From NCBI GenBank assembly GCA_002309015.1, contig DBWM01000059.1, positions 9,607 through 32,593 of the forward strand: a stretch of DNA of 22,987 bases. Direction: 5' to 3'. The number at the start of each line of letters is the position of its first letter. Position 1 is the first letter of the stretch. The stretch is from Myxococcales bacterium UBA1238. Lineage in GTDB: Bacteria > Myxococcota_A > Bradymonadia > UBA7976 > UBA1532. A program made the position numbers and the translations under genes. Shown here piece by piece: positions 8,455 through 17,400 of this stretch. The notes below the pieces were generated by a model, which was not told the origin of the DNA, made no database searches, and was given only the letters and a program-made list of their open reading frames with translations.

Positions 8455-8520
8455 TCCTCCAACCTTCCAAGCCATCCCCTCCCCACCTCATCCTCCCCAA
8501 AAACTTCCCAAAACCGCCTC
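8455..8520 (+). terminator. C-rich, G-poor 3' tract; possible Rho-utilisation site
   Basis: The 66 bases right after the stop contain 36 C and only 2 G, so the transcript would be unstructured and pyrimidine-rich. No stem-loop plus U-tract is visible between this gene and the next. The C-over-G bias is the recognised hallmark of Rho loading sites. Assignment as a terminator is inference. Confidence 0.4.
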
Positions 8521-8552
8521 GATGGAGTAAAGCGCCCCTTTTTCATCCAAAT

Positions 8553-8557
8553 GGAGG
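8553..8557 (+). promoter_or_regulatory. Shine-Dalgarno for the OPT transporter
   Basis: GGAGG lies 6 nt upstream of the ATG at 8564, an ideal spacing that fixes this start. Confidence 0.8.
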
Positions 8558-8563
8558 CCATCG

Positions 8564-10438
8564 ATGCCGGAACCCCCTGCCACAAAACTTACGCCTCGGG
8601 AACTCGAGGAGCATTGGTATCACAACGTTTATCGCGGCGATCAGATGAAGCAGCTCACGCTTCGGGCGGTGCTGATGGGAGGGGCGCTCGGCTCCCTCAT
8701 GTCGCTGGTCAACATTTACGTGGGTCTGAAGACGGGATGGGGGTTAGGTGTCGCGATCACGGCGTGCATTCTGTCGTATTCCATCTGGAAGGGTGCGCGT
8801 GCATTGGGGCTGGCCAAGACCGACATGACGATTCTGGAGAACAACTGCATGCAGTCCACGGCGTCGTCGGCTGGATATTCCACGGGCGGAACGCTGGTGT
8901 CGGCCATTGCAGCGTGGATGTTGCTTCAAAACCAATCGATGCCCACGGGGCTTTTGATGGCGTGGATCTTCTTTTTGGCGGTCCTGGGCGTGACACTCGC
9001 CATCCCCATGAAGCGCCAGATGATCAACATCGAGCAATTGAAATTCCCCTCGGGCATCGCAGCGGCGACCACGTTGCAGAGTCTCCACGGCGATCACGGC
9101 AAGTTGCCTGAGGGCGAGTCGGAAGCGGCGCTCGATCCCGATGCAGCAAAGAAGGCGTCGCGCAGTGCCAAGTCGCTGGGCTTCGCGGCGTTGTTTGGTG
9201 GGTTACTGGCGGTGGTGCGCGACATTTTGGGTTGGTTGCCCGAGGTGTTTCCCATCTTTGGGAGCGCAGCGGCGAAATACACCATCTCCATGGAGCCGAG
9301 CGCGCTCATGATCGCTGCAGGTGCCATCATGGGGTTGCATACGGCCGTCTCGATGCTGATCGGCGCGATCCTCTGCTGGGGGATTCTCGTCCCGATCATG
9401 CACGACCAGGGGGTGATACAAAGCCTGCTCTACAGCGAAATGGTGAAATGGACGCTGTGGGGTGGCGTGGCCTGCATGGTGACGAGCGGGCTGCTCTCTT
9501 TCGCGTTGCAGTGGAAGACCGCGTTGCGCGCGTTCTCGGGTTTGAGTTCGATCTTCTCGCGCAAGAAAGAAAAGACGGATGATCCCATCGAGCGGATCGA
9601 GGTTCCGGGTTCCTGGTTCCTTTCGGGCGCAACGATCGGCCTGATCGGCGTCGTCGTGATCGCCAATGTCGCCTTTGACATGCCGGTTTGGATGGGCGTG
9701 CTCGGCGTTGTCATGTCGTTCTTCCTGGCACTCGTCGCCTGTCGCGCAACGGGAGAGACGGATACGACGCCCGTGGGCGCGATGGGTAAGGTGACCCAGT
9801 TGTTTTATGGCGCGATCACGCCGCGATCTCTGCCGGGACCAAGCAGGCAGAACGTCAACCTGATGGCGGCCTGCATTACCGCAGGGGTTGCGGACTCCTC
9901 GGCGGATCTTTTGACGGATCTCAAGAGTGGTTATCTGCTCGGTGCAAATCCGCGCAAGCAGTTCCTCGCGCAGGCATGCGGGATCCTTTTTGGAACTCTG
10001 TTTGCCGTAGGCGCATTTCAGATCATCGTGCCCGATGCCGCATCGCTTGGAACGGATAAGTTCCCCGCGCCCGCTGCGCAGACCTGGAGAGGGGTGGCGG
10101 AGCTGCTCGCGAACGGGTTTGATTCGATTCACCCAACGGCGCAGATGGCTTTGTGGATTGGAGGTGCAGTGGGCATTCTGTTGCCGCTCATCGCCAAGAT
10201 TCTGCCCGAAAAGATCCGTTGGATTGTGCCCTCCCCCATGGGGCTCGGCATGGCGTTCACTTTCCATTTCTTCTACGCGTTCGCCATGTTTCTGGGGGCC
10301 ATCATCGCAGTGGTGCTCGAGAAGAAGAAGCCCAAGCTGGCGGAGGAATATACGATCCCCGTGGCGAGCGGGATCATCGCGGGAGAGTCGCTGATCGGCG
10401 TCTTGATCGCGCTCGGCGCAGCGTTCGGCTGGTTCTGA
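8564..10438 (+). CDS. OPT-family oligopeptide transporter
   Basis: 624 residues, mostly hydrophobic, with well over a dozen potential membrane helices. The N-terminal part carries the signature of bacterial OPT proteins: VNIYVGLKTGWG, then TILENNCMQSTASSAGYSTGG, then AIPMKRQMINIEQLKFPSG (around residues 50-165). The ENN...QS...AGY and INIEQLKFPSG blocks are the most conserved in the family. Length fits the bacterial branch. OPT proteins are secondary transporters in the cytoplasmic membrane that import small peptides or, in the YSL branch, metal-chelate complexes; the substrate cannot be told here. The ATG has a strong ribosome site. The gene stands alone, 109 nt after the pentapeptide gene, with a hairpin downstream at 10454-10495. 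Confidence 0.93.
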   Translation: MPEPPATKLTPRELEEHWYHNVYRGDQMKQLTLRAVLMGGALGSLMSLVNIYVGLKTGWGLGVAITACILSYSIWKGARALGLAKTDMTILENNCMQSTASSAGYSTGGTLVSAIAAWMLLQNQSMPTGLLMAWIFFLAVLGVTLAIPMKRQMINIEQLKFPSGIAAATTLQSLHGDHGKLPEGESEAALDPDAAKKASRSAKSLGFAALFGGLLAVVRDILGWLPEVFPIFGSAAAKYTISMEPSALMIAAGAIMGLHTAVSMLIGAILCWGILVPIMHDQGVIQSLLYSEMVKWTLWGGVACMVTSGLLSFALQWKTALRAFSGLSSIFSRKKEKTDDPIERIEVPGSWFLSGATIGLIGVVVIANVAFDMPVWMGVLGVVMSFFLALVACRATGETDTTPVGAMGKVTQLFYGAITPRSLPGPSRQNVNLMAACITAGVADSSADLLTDLKSGYLLGANPRKQFLAQACGILFGTLFAVGAFQIIVPDAASLGTDKFPAPAAQTWRGVAELLANGFDSIHPTAQMALWIGGAVGILLPLIAKILPEKIRWIVPSPMGLGMAFTFHFFYAFAMFLGAIIAVVLEKKKPKLAEEYTIPVASGIIAGESLIGVLIALGAAFGWF

Positions 10439-10453
10439 TCGGTCCCGTTTTTT

Positions 10454-10495
10454 CGGGCGCTCTGGCCTCCATGGTCAGGGCGCGCCCCGTTTTTT
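10454..10495 (+). terminator. Probable intrinsic terminator after the OPT gene
   Basis: CGGGCGC...CTGGCC pairs imperfectly with GGTCAG...GCGCCCCG (one bulge and mismatches), followed by six T at 10490-10495. It lies 16 nt after the OPT stop codon. The stem is GC-rich but not perfect, so confidence is moderate. Confidence 0.55.
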
Positions 10496-10581
10496 CAATC
10501 CCTTTAAAGCCCAGAGCCCCGCTTCACCTCTTTTTGAAAAGCCTTTAAAATCCTTTCAGCAGTTTCTGGTTTGTCCGTTCA

Positions 10582-10586
10582 GGGAG
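10582..10586 (+). promoter_or_regulatory. Shine-Dalgarno deciding the tatD-family start
   Basis: GGGAG ends 8 nt before the ATG at 10595. This supports that ATG rather than the upstream TTG at 10571, which would add eight residues not typical of the family. Confidence 0.65.
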
Positions 10587-10594
10587 CTTCCATC

Positions 10595-11389
10595 ATGGCA
10601 GAATCGATCATCGCGCCTGCGCTTTGGTGCGACAGTCACGCGCATCTCGACAGCGCGGAGTTTCAGGCGAACGCGAGCGAAGTGATCGCGCGCGCAGCGG
10701 CGGCGGGGGTCGACAAGATCCTCTGCATGGGCAACGATCCCGAAAGTTCGCGCAAGGCGTTCGCATTGGCGCAGAGCGCCCCGCATCACCTGTATCCGGC
10801 GGCGGGTTTGCACCCTCATGAGGCCCTCAAATGGGGGCGGGACGCTGAGAGCGAGCTTCGCGAACTTTGGGAAAGCGATGCGGTCAGATGCGTGGGGGAA
10901 ATCGGGCTCGACTATTACTACGACTTCGCCCCCAAAAAGCAGCAGCAGGAAGCGTTTGCAGCGCAGCTCGATACCGCAAGGAACCTTAAGAAACCGGTGA
11001 GCATTCACCTGCGCGAGGCCTTTGACGACGGGTTTGCCATTTTGCGCGAGGTCGGTGTGCCTCAGGGCGGCGTGCTTCATTGTTTCCAGGGCGGTCCAGA
11101 CGAAGCGCAGATCGCGCTCGCCTTAAACCTGCATCTCTCCTTCTCGGGGATGGTCACGTTTAAGAATGCGGTGGCGCTTAAAACCGCAGTGCCCCTCGTG
11201 CCCGCCGATCGCTATCTGGTCGAAACCGACTCGCCTTACCTGGCTCCTGTGCCCTATCGCGGAAAAACCAATGAGCCCGCCTATGTTGTGCAGACGGGGG
11301 CCTACGTTGCGATGTTGCGCGGCATTCCCACCGAGCAGGCGGCGCGCGAAACCCGTCAGAACGCGATCGATCTCTTTAAAATGGATTAA
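10595..11389 (+). CDS. TatD-family metal-dependent DNase
   Basis: 264 residues, the usual length for TatD/YcfH proteins, a TIM-barrel amidohydrolase-like family with 3'-exonuclease or DNase activity in DNA repair and degradation. Expected metal ligands are present: HxH at H15 and H17 (DSHAHLD), E102 (GEIGLDYYYDF), H138 (SIHLREA), H162 (LHCFQGG) and D212 (ETDSPYL). The LDYYYDF and ETDSPYLAP phrases point to the YcfH-like branch. The usual HSR near residue 138 reads HLR, a minor change. The enzyme is cytoplasmic. The start is set by the ATG with a GGGAG site; the gene ends just before a hairpin shared with the convergent gene. Nothing ties it to the neighbouring OPT or zinc-ribbon genes. Confidence 0.93.
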   Translation: MAESIIAPALWCDSHAHLDSAEFQANASEVIARAAAAGVDKILCMGNDPESSRKAFALAQSAPHHLYPAAGLHPHEALKWGRDAESELRELWESDAVRCVGEIGLDYYYDFAPKKQQQEAFAAQLDTARNLKKPVSIHLREAFDDGFAILREVGVPQGGVLHCFQGGPDEAQIALALNLHLSFSGMVTFKNAVALKTAVPLVPADRYLVETDSPYLAPVPYRGKTNEPAYVVQTGAYVAMLRGIPTEQAARETRQNAIDLFKMD

Positions 11390-11422
11390 AAAACCGGACG
11401 TCTTTTGAAAGCCCGCCAAAAG

Positions 11423-11459
11423 AAAGCGCCCCTTGCCCAAAAGCATGGGGCGTTTTTTT
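11423..11459 (+). terminator. Hairpin terminator of the tatD-family gene, shared with the convergent gene
   Basis: CGCCCC-T-TGC / GCA-T-GGGGCG forms a 9-pair stem with one T-T mismatch, followed by seven T at 11453-11459. An A-rich flank at 11420-11425 gives a weaker U-tract on the other strand, so it may work both ways. The TAA of the minus-strand gene (11458-11460 on this strand reads TTA) overlaps the end of the T-tract. Confidence 0.85.
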
Positions 11460-14379
11460 AGCGGATGATGATGGAAGGGCCGTTTTGGGGGGCAGGATCT
11501 TCGGCGGGGGCGGGCTTGGGCTTTTCGCGCGACGTGACCACACAGTACAACATGTTGCAAACCCCGGCGCAGAGCGCGCAGAGCAGCGACGAGATGAGCG
11601 CATACGGAAGGCAGAACCCGACTCCCGCAAGCAGGGCGCCCACGCTGTGCGAAAGATCGGGCGTTGCTGAAGCGAAATGGGGCGAGACCAGCAGATCGAC
11701 GCTGCGCCTGAAGAATCCCTGGGGGAGTTCTTTAAACAACAGGTAGAGATCGCCGCCCATCCCCGCATTGGCAGCTGAACTTCCGGAACTGGAGCCGACG
11801 AACCAGATGGGGACGATCCAAACGAGCAGGACGCTCAAAACCGAGCCCGAGAAACCGATCAGCGTCCCGAAGATCTGAAGCGGTTTTTGCCGGATGAGCT
11901 TCCAAAGCGAAGAGAGCGTTTGTCGCGCGTCGAGATCTTCTCGGTACATCGAAGGGAGCGCGAGAGGGATCCCGAGCAGGCCAAAGATCACCAAAGCTCC
12001 CAGCAAGACGAACGAGAGCGCGATGACCGGCGAGAAGAGGCCCCAGAAGAGGGAGCCCGCAAAGGGCAATGTCCCGAGCAATCCCAGCAGGTAGTTCCCC
12101 ACCATGAGTCCCGCATAGCCCGCGATCCACCAGGCGCCGAGGCCCATGACACGAGAGGCGTTCAGTTTCACCCAGAGGCCCGCCTCATCGAACGAAACCT
12201 GCTCCTCATCGACGATGCGCTTTTGAAAATGCGAGGTGAAGGCGGCCATCACCAGCGTATAGGCGAGCATCAGATCAGCGGATCCGAGCAGCCTGCAGAG
12301 GAGGGCCAGCGGGGGCAAAGAAGCGAGAGCCGACGCGCCCCATTGAAGCAGCCCGAGTACAGTGAAAGCGATCCAAAAGATGACGGTGCAGACGCAGAGG
12401 GCTTTGACATCTCTAAAGAGCGCAAAGGCTTTTGCTGCATCCCTGAAGGTCCAGCGCTCCGTGGGTTCCCAAAACGGCTTCGGTGGGGGCGCAGGCTCCG
12501 CCACGGGTTCGGGTTCCGTCACCTTCGGTTTGGGTTTGCGCTTCCGCTTCGGCTTGGATTCAGGTTCCTCACTGGCAGCTTCGGCCTGGTTTGCGGGATC
12601 CGCCTTCGGCTGAGCGTCAGCGGGCGCTGCGGTCGCTGCGTCTTCCTTTGGGGCATCGGGTTCTGCCGGGGCTGCGCTTTCGGGTTCATCGTAAGCGTTC
12701 GGATCGTCGAAGCCCACGATGCGCGGGAGCTTGCCTGAACGAAACGCCTTGCTGCCCTGCAGATCGATCTTCAGCTGACCGTCCGACTCCTCTTTGGGCG
12801 CAGGATCGCTCTCCTTTTCGCCTTTGGGATCGTCGAAGCCCACAATGCGCGGGAGCTTTCTTTCGGGCGCCCCGGCCTTCCCCTCCCCTTCGGGCTCCGG
12901 CTGGCTTTCAGGCTCTGCTGTGGGCGCTTCGATTTCGGGCTCCGCATCTTTGGGCGCTTCGGTCTCCGGATCCGCAGGGGCCTCCGTCGCTTCCGGTTCC
13001 GGCGCTGCCGCAGCTTCAGGCGCCTCAGAGACCACAGGCTCAGGTGAAGCCGCAGCTTCGGGCGCCGCAGGGGCTTCTGGTTCCGGTGCGATCTTTTGTT
13101 TCAGAAGGGCGTCGCGCCTGAGATCGCTGTAACTCGTAAAGGAGGCGGAATGCGTGCCGGTCAGCGATCGCGCTGCGGCCATGGCGGCGGCCACCGCATC
13201 TTCTGCCCCCTTTAAGATCGAGGCTGTGCTGTCCTTTCCATCATCCGGCTTGTCGCTCCCCTGCCCTTCGAGCTCAGCTTTGGCTTTTCGCATCGCCTTT
13301 CGCGCTTCTTCGCGCTGATGTTCGAGCCTGTCTGCCTCAGCCAGCGGCATTTGGGGATCGTAGTAGACGTCCGACATCTCCTCGTCTGCAAAAGCGTTCT
13401 CGTCCATGTCAGAAGGATCTTCGCGTTTTGCCTGAGCGTCCTCAGCCGATCCTTCTGACTCTGCTCGTCCCGCCTGAGCGAGATGCGTCATTCCTTCTGA
13501 CTTTTCCCATCCCGCCTGTGCGATCTGGCTCACCTCTTTAGGATCGACTGAACTCACCTGTGCGATCTGCTCGGAGTCTAATGGATCTGCGGAGATCGCT
13601 TCTTCTTTTTGCCCGTTGCTTTCAGAAACCGCAGCGATCTCAGAGAGCGAGATCGATTCTTCATCGGGATCGGCGCTCACCGTCTTTGCGGATTGCGCGT
13701 TGTCTTTCGGAGCCATTGCGGACAGCTCGCCGTTGACCAGCGCCGCCAGTCCCTTTTGCTCGAACAGCCGAAGTTCCATCGATGGGGTGGATGCCGGTTC
13801 GCGATCCTTTTTGGAGAGAGACGAGAGTTCAAAGTGATCGTGGCTCTGCAGCGAAGCGGGCTTCAGGCTGCCTTTTGAAAACGAGAATCCCGATTCCGCA
13901 ACGTTCTTCAAACCGGGCAGCTTCTTAAAGAAGGATCCGCCGCCCCCGGAATCGCCACCAAGCGAAAACTGATCCGAAAAGCTGGCTTTGGGCGCTTCAA
14001 AAGGTTTTTCGTGGTCGAACTTTAAAAATGCGCTCCGGCTTTTGGTTTCTTCGGGTTCTTTCGGCGCATCTTCAACGGAATCCTGCGCATCGGCCACCGG
14101 GAATGCAGCGGTCGCATCGCCGTCATCGTCAAAGTCCGCCTCGTCTGAAACACCGAGGCCGGCGTCAAAGGCTTCGTCGGGATCGTTTTTTAGAGACGCA
14201 TCACCGCTTTGGGCGCTTTGGGGCGCTTCGTTTGCGGGCGCTTCGTTTTGAACAGCATCCTGAGGAATCAACAAAATATGCGTGCCGCATTCAACGCAGG
14301 CGACGGTCACGCCTTCTTTGGGAAGACTTTCATCAGGGAAGGAATGCTCCTTCCCACAAGCGGGACAAGCAAACCGCAT
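11458..14379 (-). CDS. Zinc-ribbon, low-complexity, polytopic membrane protein (unknown function)
   Basis: 973 residues. An N-terminal zinc ribbon has C5xxC8 and C28xxC31, like the MJ0042 finger found at the start of many deltaproteobacterial proteins. Residues about 35-640 are low-complexity, acidic and Ala/Pro/Glu-rich, with 14-residue units, an 11-residue motif (KLPRIVGFDDP) present twice, and a Lys/Pro/Arg-rich stretch before the membrane. Residues about 650-950 hold roughly six membrane helices with no family I recognise, then a short Pro-rich tail. The ATG at 14379 has GGAG five bases upstream (14385-14388). It follows the M23 gene by 41 nt in the same direction, so co-transcription is likely. 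The N-terminal architecture resembles that neighbour, suggesting related roles. No catalytic motif is seen. Confidence 0.88.
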   Translation of the reverse strand: MRFACPACGKEHSFPDESLPKEGVTVACVECGTHILLIPQDAVQNEAPANEAPQSAQSGDASLKNDPDEAFDAGLGVSDEADFDDDGDATAAFPVADAQDSVEDAPKEPEETKSRSAFLKFDHEKPFEAPKASFSDQFSLGGDSGGGGSFFKKLPGLKNVAESGFSFSKGSLKPASLQSHDHFELSSLSKKDREPASTPSMELRLFEQKGLAALVNGELSAMAPKDNAQSAKTVSADPDEESISLSEIAAVSESNGQKEEAISADPLDSEQIAQVSSVDPKEVSQIAQAGWEKSEGMTHLAQAGRAESEGSAEDAQAKREDPSDMDENAFADEEMSDVYYDPQMPLAEADRLEHQREEARKAMRKAKAELEGQGSDKPDDGKDSTASILKGAEDAVAAAMAAARSLTGTHSASFTSYSDLRRDALLKQKIAPEPEAPAAPEAAASPEPVVSEAPEAAAAPEPEATEAPADPETEAPKDAEPEIEAPTAEPESQPEPEGEGKAGAPERKLPRIVGFDDPKGEKESDPAPKEESDGQLKIDLQGSKAFRSGKLPRIVGFDDPNAYDEPESAAPAEPDAPKEDAATAAPADAQPKADPANQAEAASEEPESKPKRKRKPKPKVTEPEPVAEPAPPPKPFWEPTERWTFRDAAKAFALFRDVKALCVCTVIFWIAFTVLGLLQWGASALASLPPLALLCRLLGSADLMLAYTLVMAAFTSHFQKRIVDEEQVSFDEAGLWVKLNASRVMGLGAWWIAGYAGLMVGNYLLGLLGTLPFAGSLFWGLFSPVIALSFVLLGALVIFGLLGIPLALPSMYREDLDARQTLSSLWKLIRQKPLQIFGTLIGFSGSVLSVLLVWIVPIWFVGSSSGSSAANAGMGGDLYLLFKELPQGFFRRSVDLLVSPHFASATPDLSHSVGALLAGVGFCLPYALISSLLCALCAGVCNMLYCVVTSREKPKPAPAEDPAPQNGPSIIIR
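12701..12858 (-). repeat. Duplicated motif KLPRIVGFDDP, 126 bp apart
   Basis: A 32-bp segment at 12701-12732 recurs at 12827-12858 with one mismatch. Each encodes KLPRIVGFDDP. The offset is 126 bp, or 42 codons (six heptads). This is far better conserved than the surrounding low-complexity sequence, so the motif is either functional or a recent copy. Confidence 0.85.
12930..13097 (-). repeat. Ala/Pro/Glu 14-residue (42-bp) repeats
   Basis: About four consecutive 14-residue units, two of them reading APEAAASPEPVVSE and APEAAAAPEPEATE. At DNA level a near-identical 18-bp segment starts at 13007 and again at 13049, exactly 42 bp apart. Outer boundaries are approximate. Confidence 0.7.
13396..13563 (-). 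repeat. Four 14-residue (42-bp) AQA-type repeats
   Basis: Four in-register units of exactly 14 residues, each starting AQ: AQVSSVDPKEVSQI, AQAGWEKSEGMTHL, AQAGRAESEGSAED, AQAKREDPSDMDEN. Both ends were checked against codon positions, and 4 x 42 = 168 bp fits. Confidence 0.85.
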
Positions 14380-14384
14380 GACTG

Positions 14385-14388
14385 CTCC
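14385..14388 (-). promoter_or_regulatory. Shine-Dalgarno of the zinc-ribbon membrane protein gene
   Basis: GGAG on the minus strand, five bases before the ATG at 14379, in the 41-nt gap after the M23 gene. No promoter or terminator is apparent in that gap, which favours co-transcription. Confidence 0.7.
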
Positions 14389-14420
14389 AGGGAAGAAAAA
14401 AGAAGGGATAAAGGGGGAAG

Positions 14421-17400
14421 TTACAGCACAGAGGCGGCGCGGCCGGCCTCGATGAAGCGCATGGGATCTACGGCCACGCCATCGACGCGGATTTCGTAAT
14501 GCAAGTGAACGCCGGTGGTCCGACCGGAGTCGCCCATGTTGCCAATCTTCTCGTGCCCGGTCACCATGCGGCCAGGGCGCACGACAATGTGATCGAGATG
14601 GGCGTAACGGGTGATGATGCCGTCTCCGTGATCCACCTCGACCATCAGACCGTGGGCCCCGCTCTCTTCAGCAAACGTGACCTTGCCCGGTCCTGCGGCG
14701 TAGATGGGGGTTTCACGCTCGTCGGGCAGATCCAAACCGTTATGGATGCCGAGCTTAAAGTTGACGGGATCGCGACGCTTGCCATAGTCGCTGCTCGGTT
14801 GCACGCGGTCTACCGGCAAACCGAGGGGCAGCCTGCGTGCAAGATCCTCGAGCATCTGCAAACGGTTCATGCGCTGGTCTAAAAGCGAGACCTCGTCGCC
14901 TTCGCCGATCTTCTTGTCGGCCTGTTTCGCGGCGTCGGCCATAATCGGGGGGCCTTCATTGAGAACCGTCGTCGAGGGATTTAACGGCGCGCCGTACCTC
15001 GAACCATTGCCCGGCTCGCGCAATTCAAAATGGAGATGGGTGTCGCTGAATTCCACCGCGGTCCGCCCAACGGTGCCGATGATCTGGCCAGCCAGCACCA
15101 TCGATCCCTTCTTGACGTCACCGGCGATTTCATCGAGATGCATGTATCTGCTCACGCGGCCGTCGGCATGTTTGACTTCCAGATAGACGCCCGCACGCCA
15201 GCCCGGCGACTTGACACGTGATCCGTCGGGCTTCGTCACCCATTTCTCTCTCGCTCTCCATGCCGCGCGGTCCTGCACGAAGATGACTTCGCCGTCTGCC
15301 ACACTGCGCACCGGAGTTCCGATCGACGCGGGGATGTCAACCCCTCCATGCATTTCATCTCCACGTTCACCGAAGCCGCTCATCACTGTGATGTTTCCGG
15401 CGATCGGATTCACGTAGCCCGATTCCGCAGGGACGAAGGGACCTCCCATCGGCATGTTGGTCACCGCCACTCCACCCCGGCGAAGTCGCGCGTCCAAAAG
15501 CTCGTCTGCCGTAAAGCCTGTGAGCGCCAGCGCGTCTTCAAGCTTCTTGATACGCAGATCGACGCGTCCCGAAAGTCTGCCAAGCAGCTGGTCATCCGGC
15601 GCGGGCATCGCGTTCAGACGGGTTTCGAGGGATTTAATCTGCTCCTGCAGGTTCTCAATCTCGGCGTTGTCCTTGCCATTCAACCGGGCGGCCATCTGCG
15701 GATCAAACTGGGCAAAGTCACCCGCTGCGCCGTTTAACTGCAGCGCGCGCATCATCTCGCGATCGTACGGCGCGCCATCGGCCGAAAGGGGATCCTTCAC
15801 GCCGAGTGCCGCCATCGACCCCGGTTTGCGCGCGGGCGTCTGGGGGAACAGCTTGTCCGAAACCGCAAACAAGACCGCGCCGCCGCCCACAAGCATGGCG
15901 AGCATCATCCCAAGGACGAGCGCCAGGGCGGCCCACCGCGTTTGACTTCGCTTTTGTTTGCGCACCATGTTGATGTATTCCGCGTAACTGAGCTGGCGAG
16001 CGGGCTTCTGTAGCGACAGCGGCTCCGGTTCCGACTGGTCGAGAATCTCCACCGCATGGATCAGGGCCGCCACATCCCCCGCGCCCTCTTCTATAACACA
16101 ATCCGCCGCCAATGCCTCTGAATCGGTCTCAAAAAGATCCTTATTCGCTTCAGGGATCGCATTTTCGGCTTCTGAGGAAACTTCGGGTTCTTCCAAAATC
16201 GCCGCTTCGGGTTCTGAAAGAACTTCCGGTTCTTCCAGGATCTCAGGCTCAGGTTCTGAGATCGGTTCCGGTTCTTCCAAAATCTCCGGTTCAGGCTCTG
16301 CAAAGACTTCCGGATCCGGCTCCGCGATCGTCTCGATTTCGGCGATCTCTTCAGGCTCCACCGCCATCGCCTCGTCGATTTCGGCGATCTCTTCCGGCTC
16401 CGCCGCGATCGCCTCGTCGATTTCGGCGATCTCTTCCGGCTCCACCGCCAGCGTCTCGTCAGGCTCGATCACCTCGATCGCTTCGACGGATTCCGCAGCT
16501 TCGATTGAGTCATCGGGACCAGAAGAGCGTTCAGCGGGCTCAACCGTTTGCTCGATCGCTTCAACCGTTTGCTCCGCCTGAGCGATCGTCCATTCATCCT
16601 GAACGAGCTTTTCCTGATCGAGCTCGAGAACCTGCATCGGCGGAGGCGCCGGGAATTCGATGATTTGCGGTTCTTCTTCCTCGGGCGCCTTCGGACGGGG
16701 TTCGAAACCAAAGATTTCTTCGGGACAATCGAAAGCCCGATCCTCGATTTCGGCCTTTACATCGCCCCAATCGAACGGTGCTTCGACAGATTCAGCCAGC
16801 GCATCTTCAATTGCGGCGTAACGCTCGCGCCAAATCGCGATCGCTTCAGGCCCATCGCTCTCTTGATCGAGCATATCGAAGGGTTCAATGGCGTAAGCGA
16901 TCGGTTGCCGGGCCGCATCTTCAAAGGCTTCGTCAAATCCAAAGGGCTCTTCGTCAAAGGCGTAGGCCGATACAGGCAGAGCGATCTGAGGCTCACCGAA
17001 ACCGAAGTCCGCTTCATCGGGCTCAAAGATGGCATCGACGCGCTCAGCGGCCTGTTCGCCCAAACCGAAGCCAAATTCGAGGCTTTCAAAGGCGCAGTAA
17101 GCCTGATTCCAGGCTGCATCGGCGGAAGCGTCTGCCCGATAGTCCACATCGAAGGCGAAGTCCGGCTCGTCGAAAGCCCATTCGAGGGGCATTTGGGCCT
17201 CTGCGCCAAAACCGAACGCCTCTTCAGGCTCCATCTCAATGGCTTCAACCGCTTCCGAAGGCCCGAGATCGAGACCGAAGGCTTCGTAACCGAGCGCAAT
17301 CTCCGCATCGGCGGCATCGAGCGCCCAAACAGAAGCATCGGCGGGCAGATCGGCAAAACCAAAAGGCAGCCGCGCCACATCGAGCGAGCGCAAAAGGTGA

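Noticed and set aside
9203..10267. Antisense open frame of 354 codons opposite the OPT gene
   Set aside because: Arg/His-rich composition typical of GC-rich shadow frames; the OPT protein on the other strand is clearly real.
11887..12738. Plus-strand open frame of 283 codons opposite the zinc-ribbon membrane protein
   Set aside because: Low-complexity Arg/Gly-rich peptide without start signals; overlaps the membrane domain, which is well supported.
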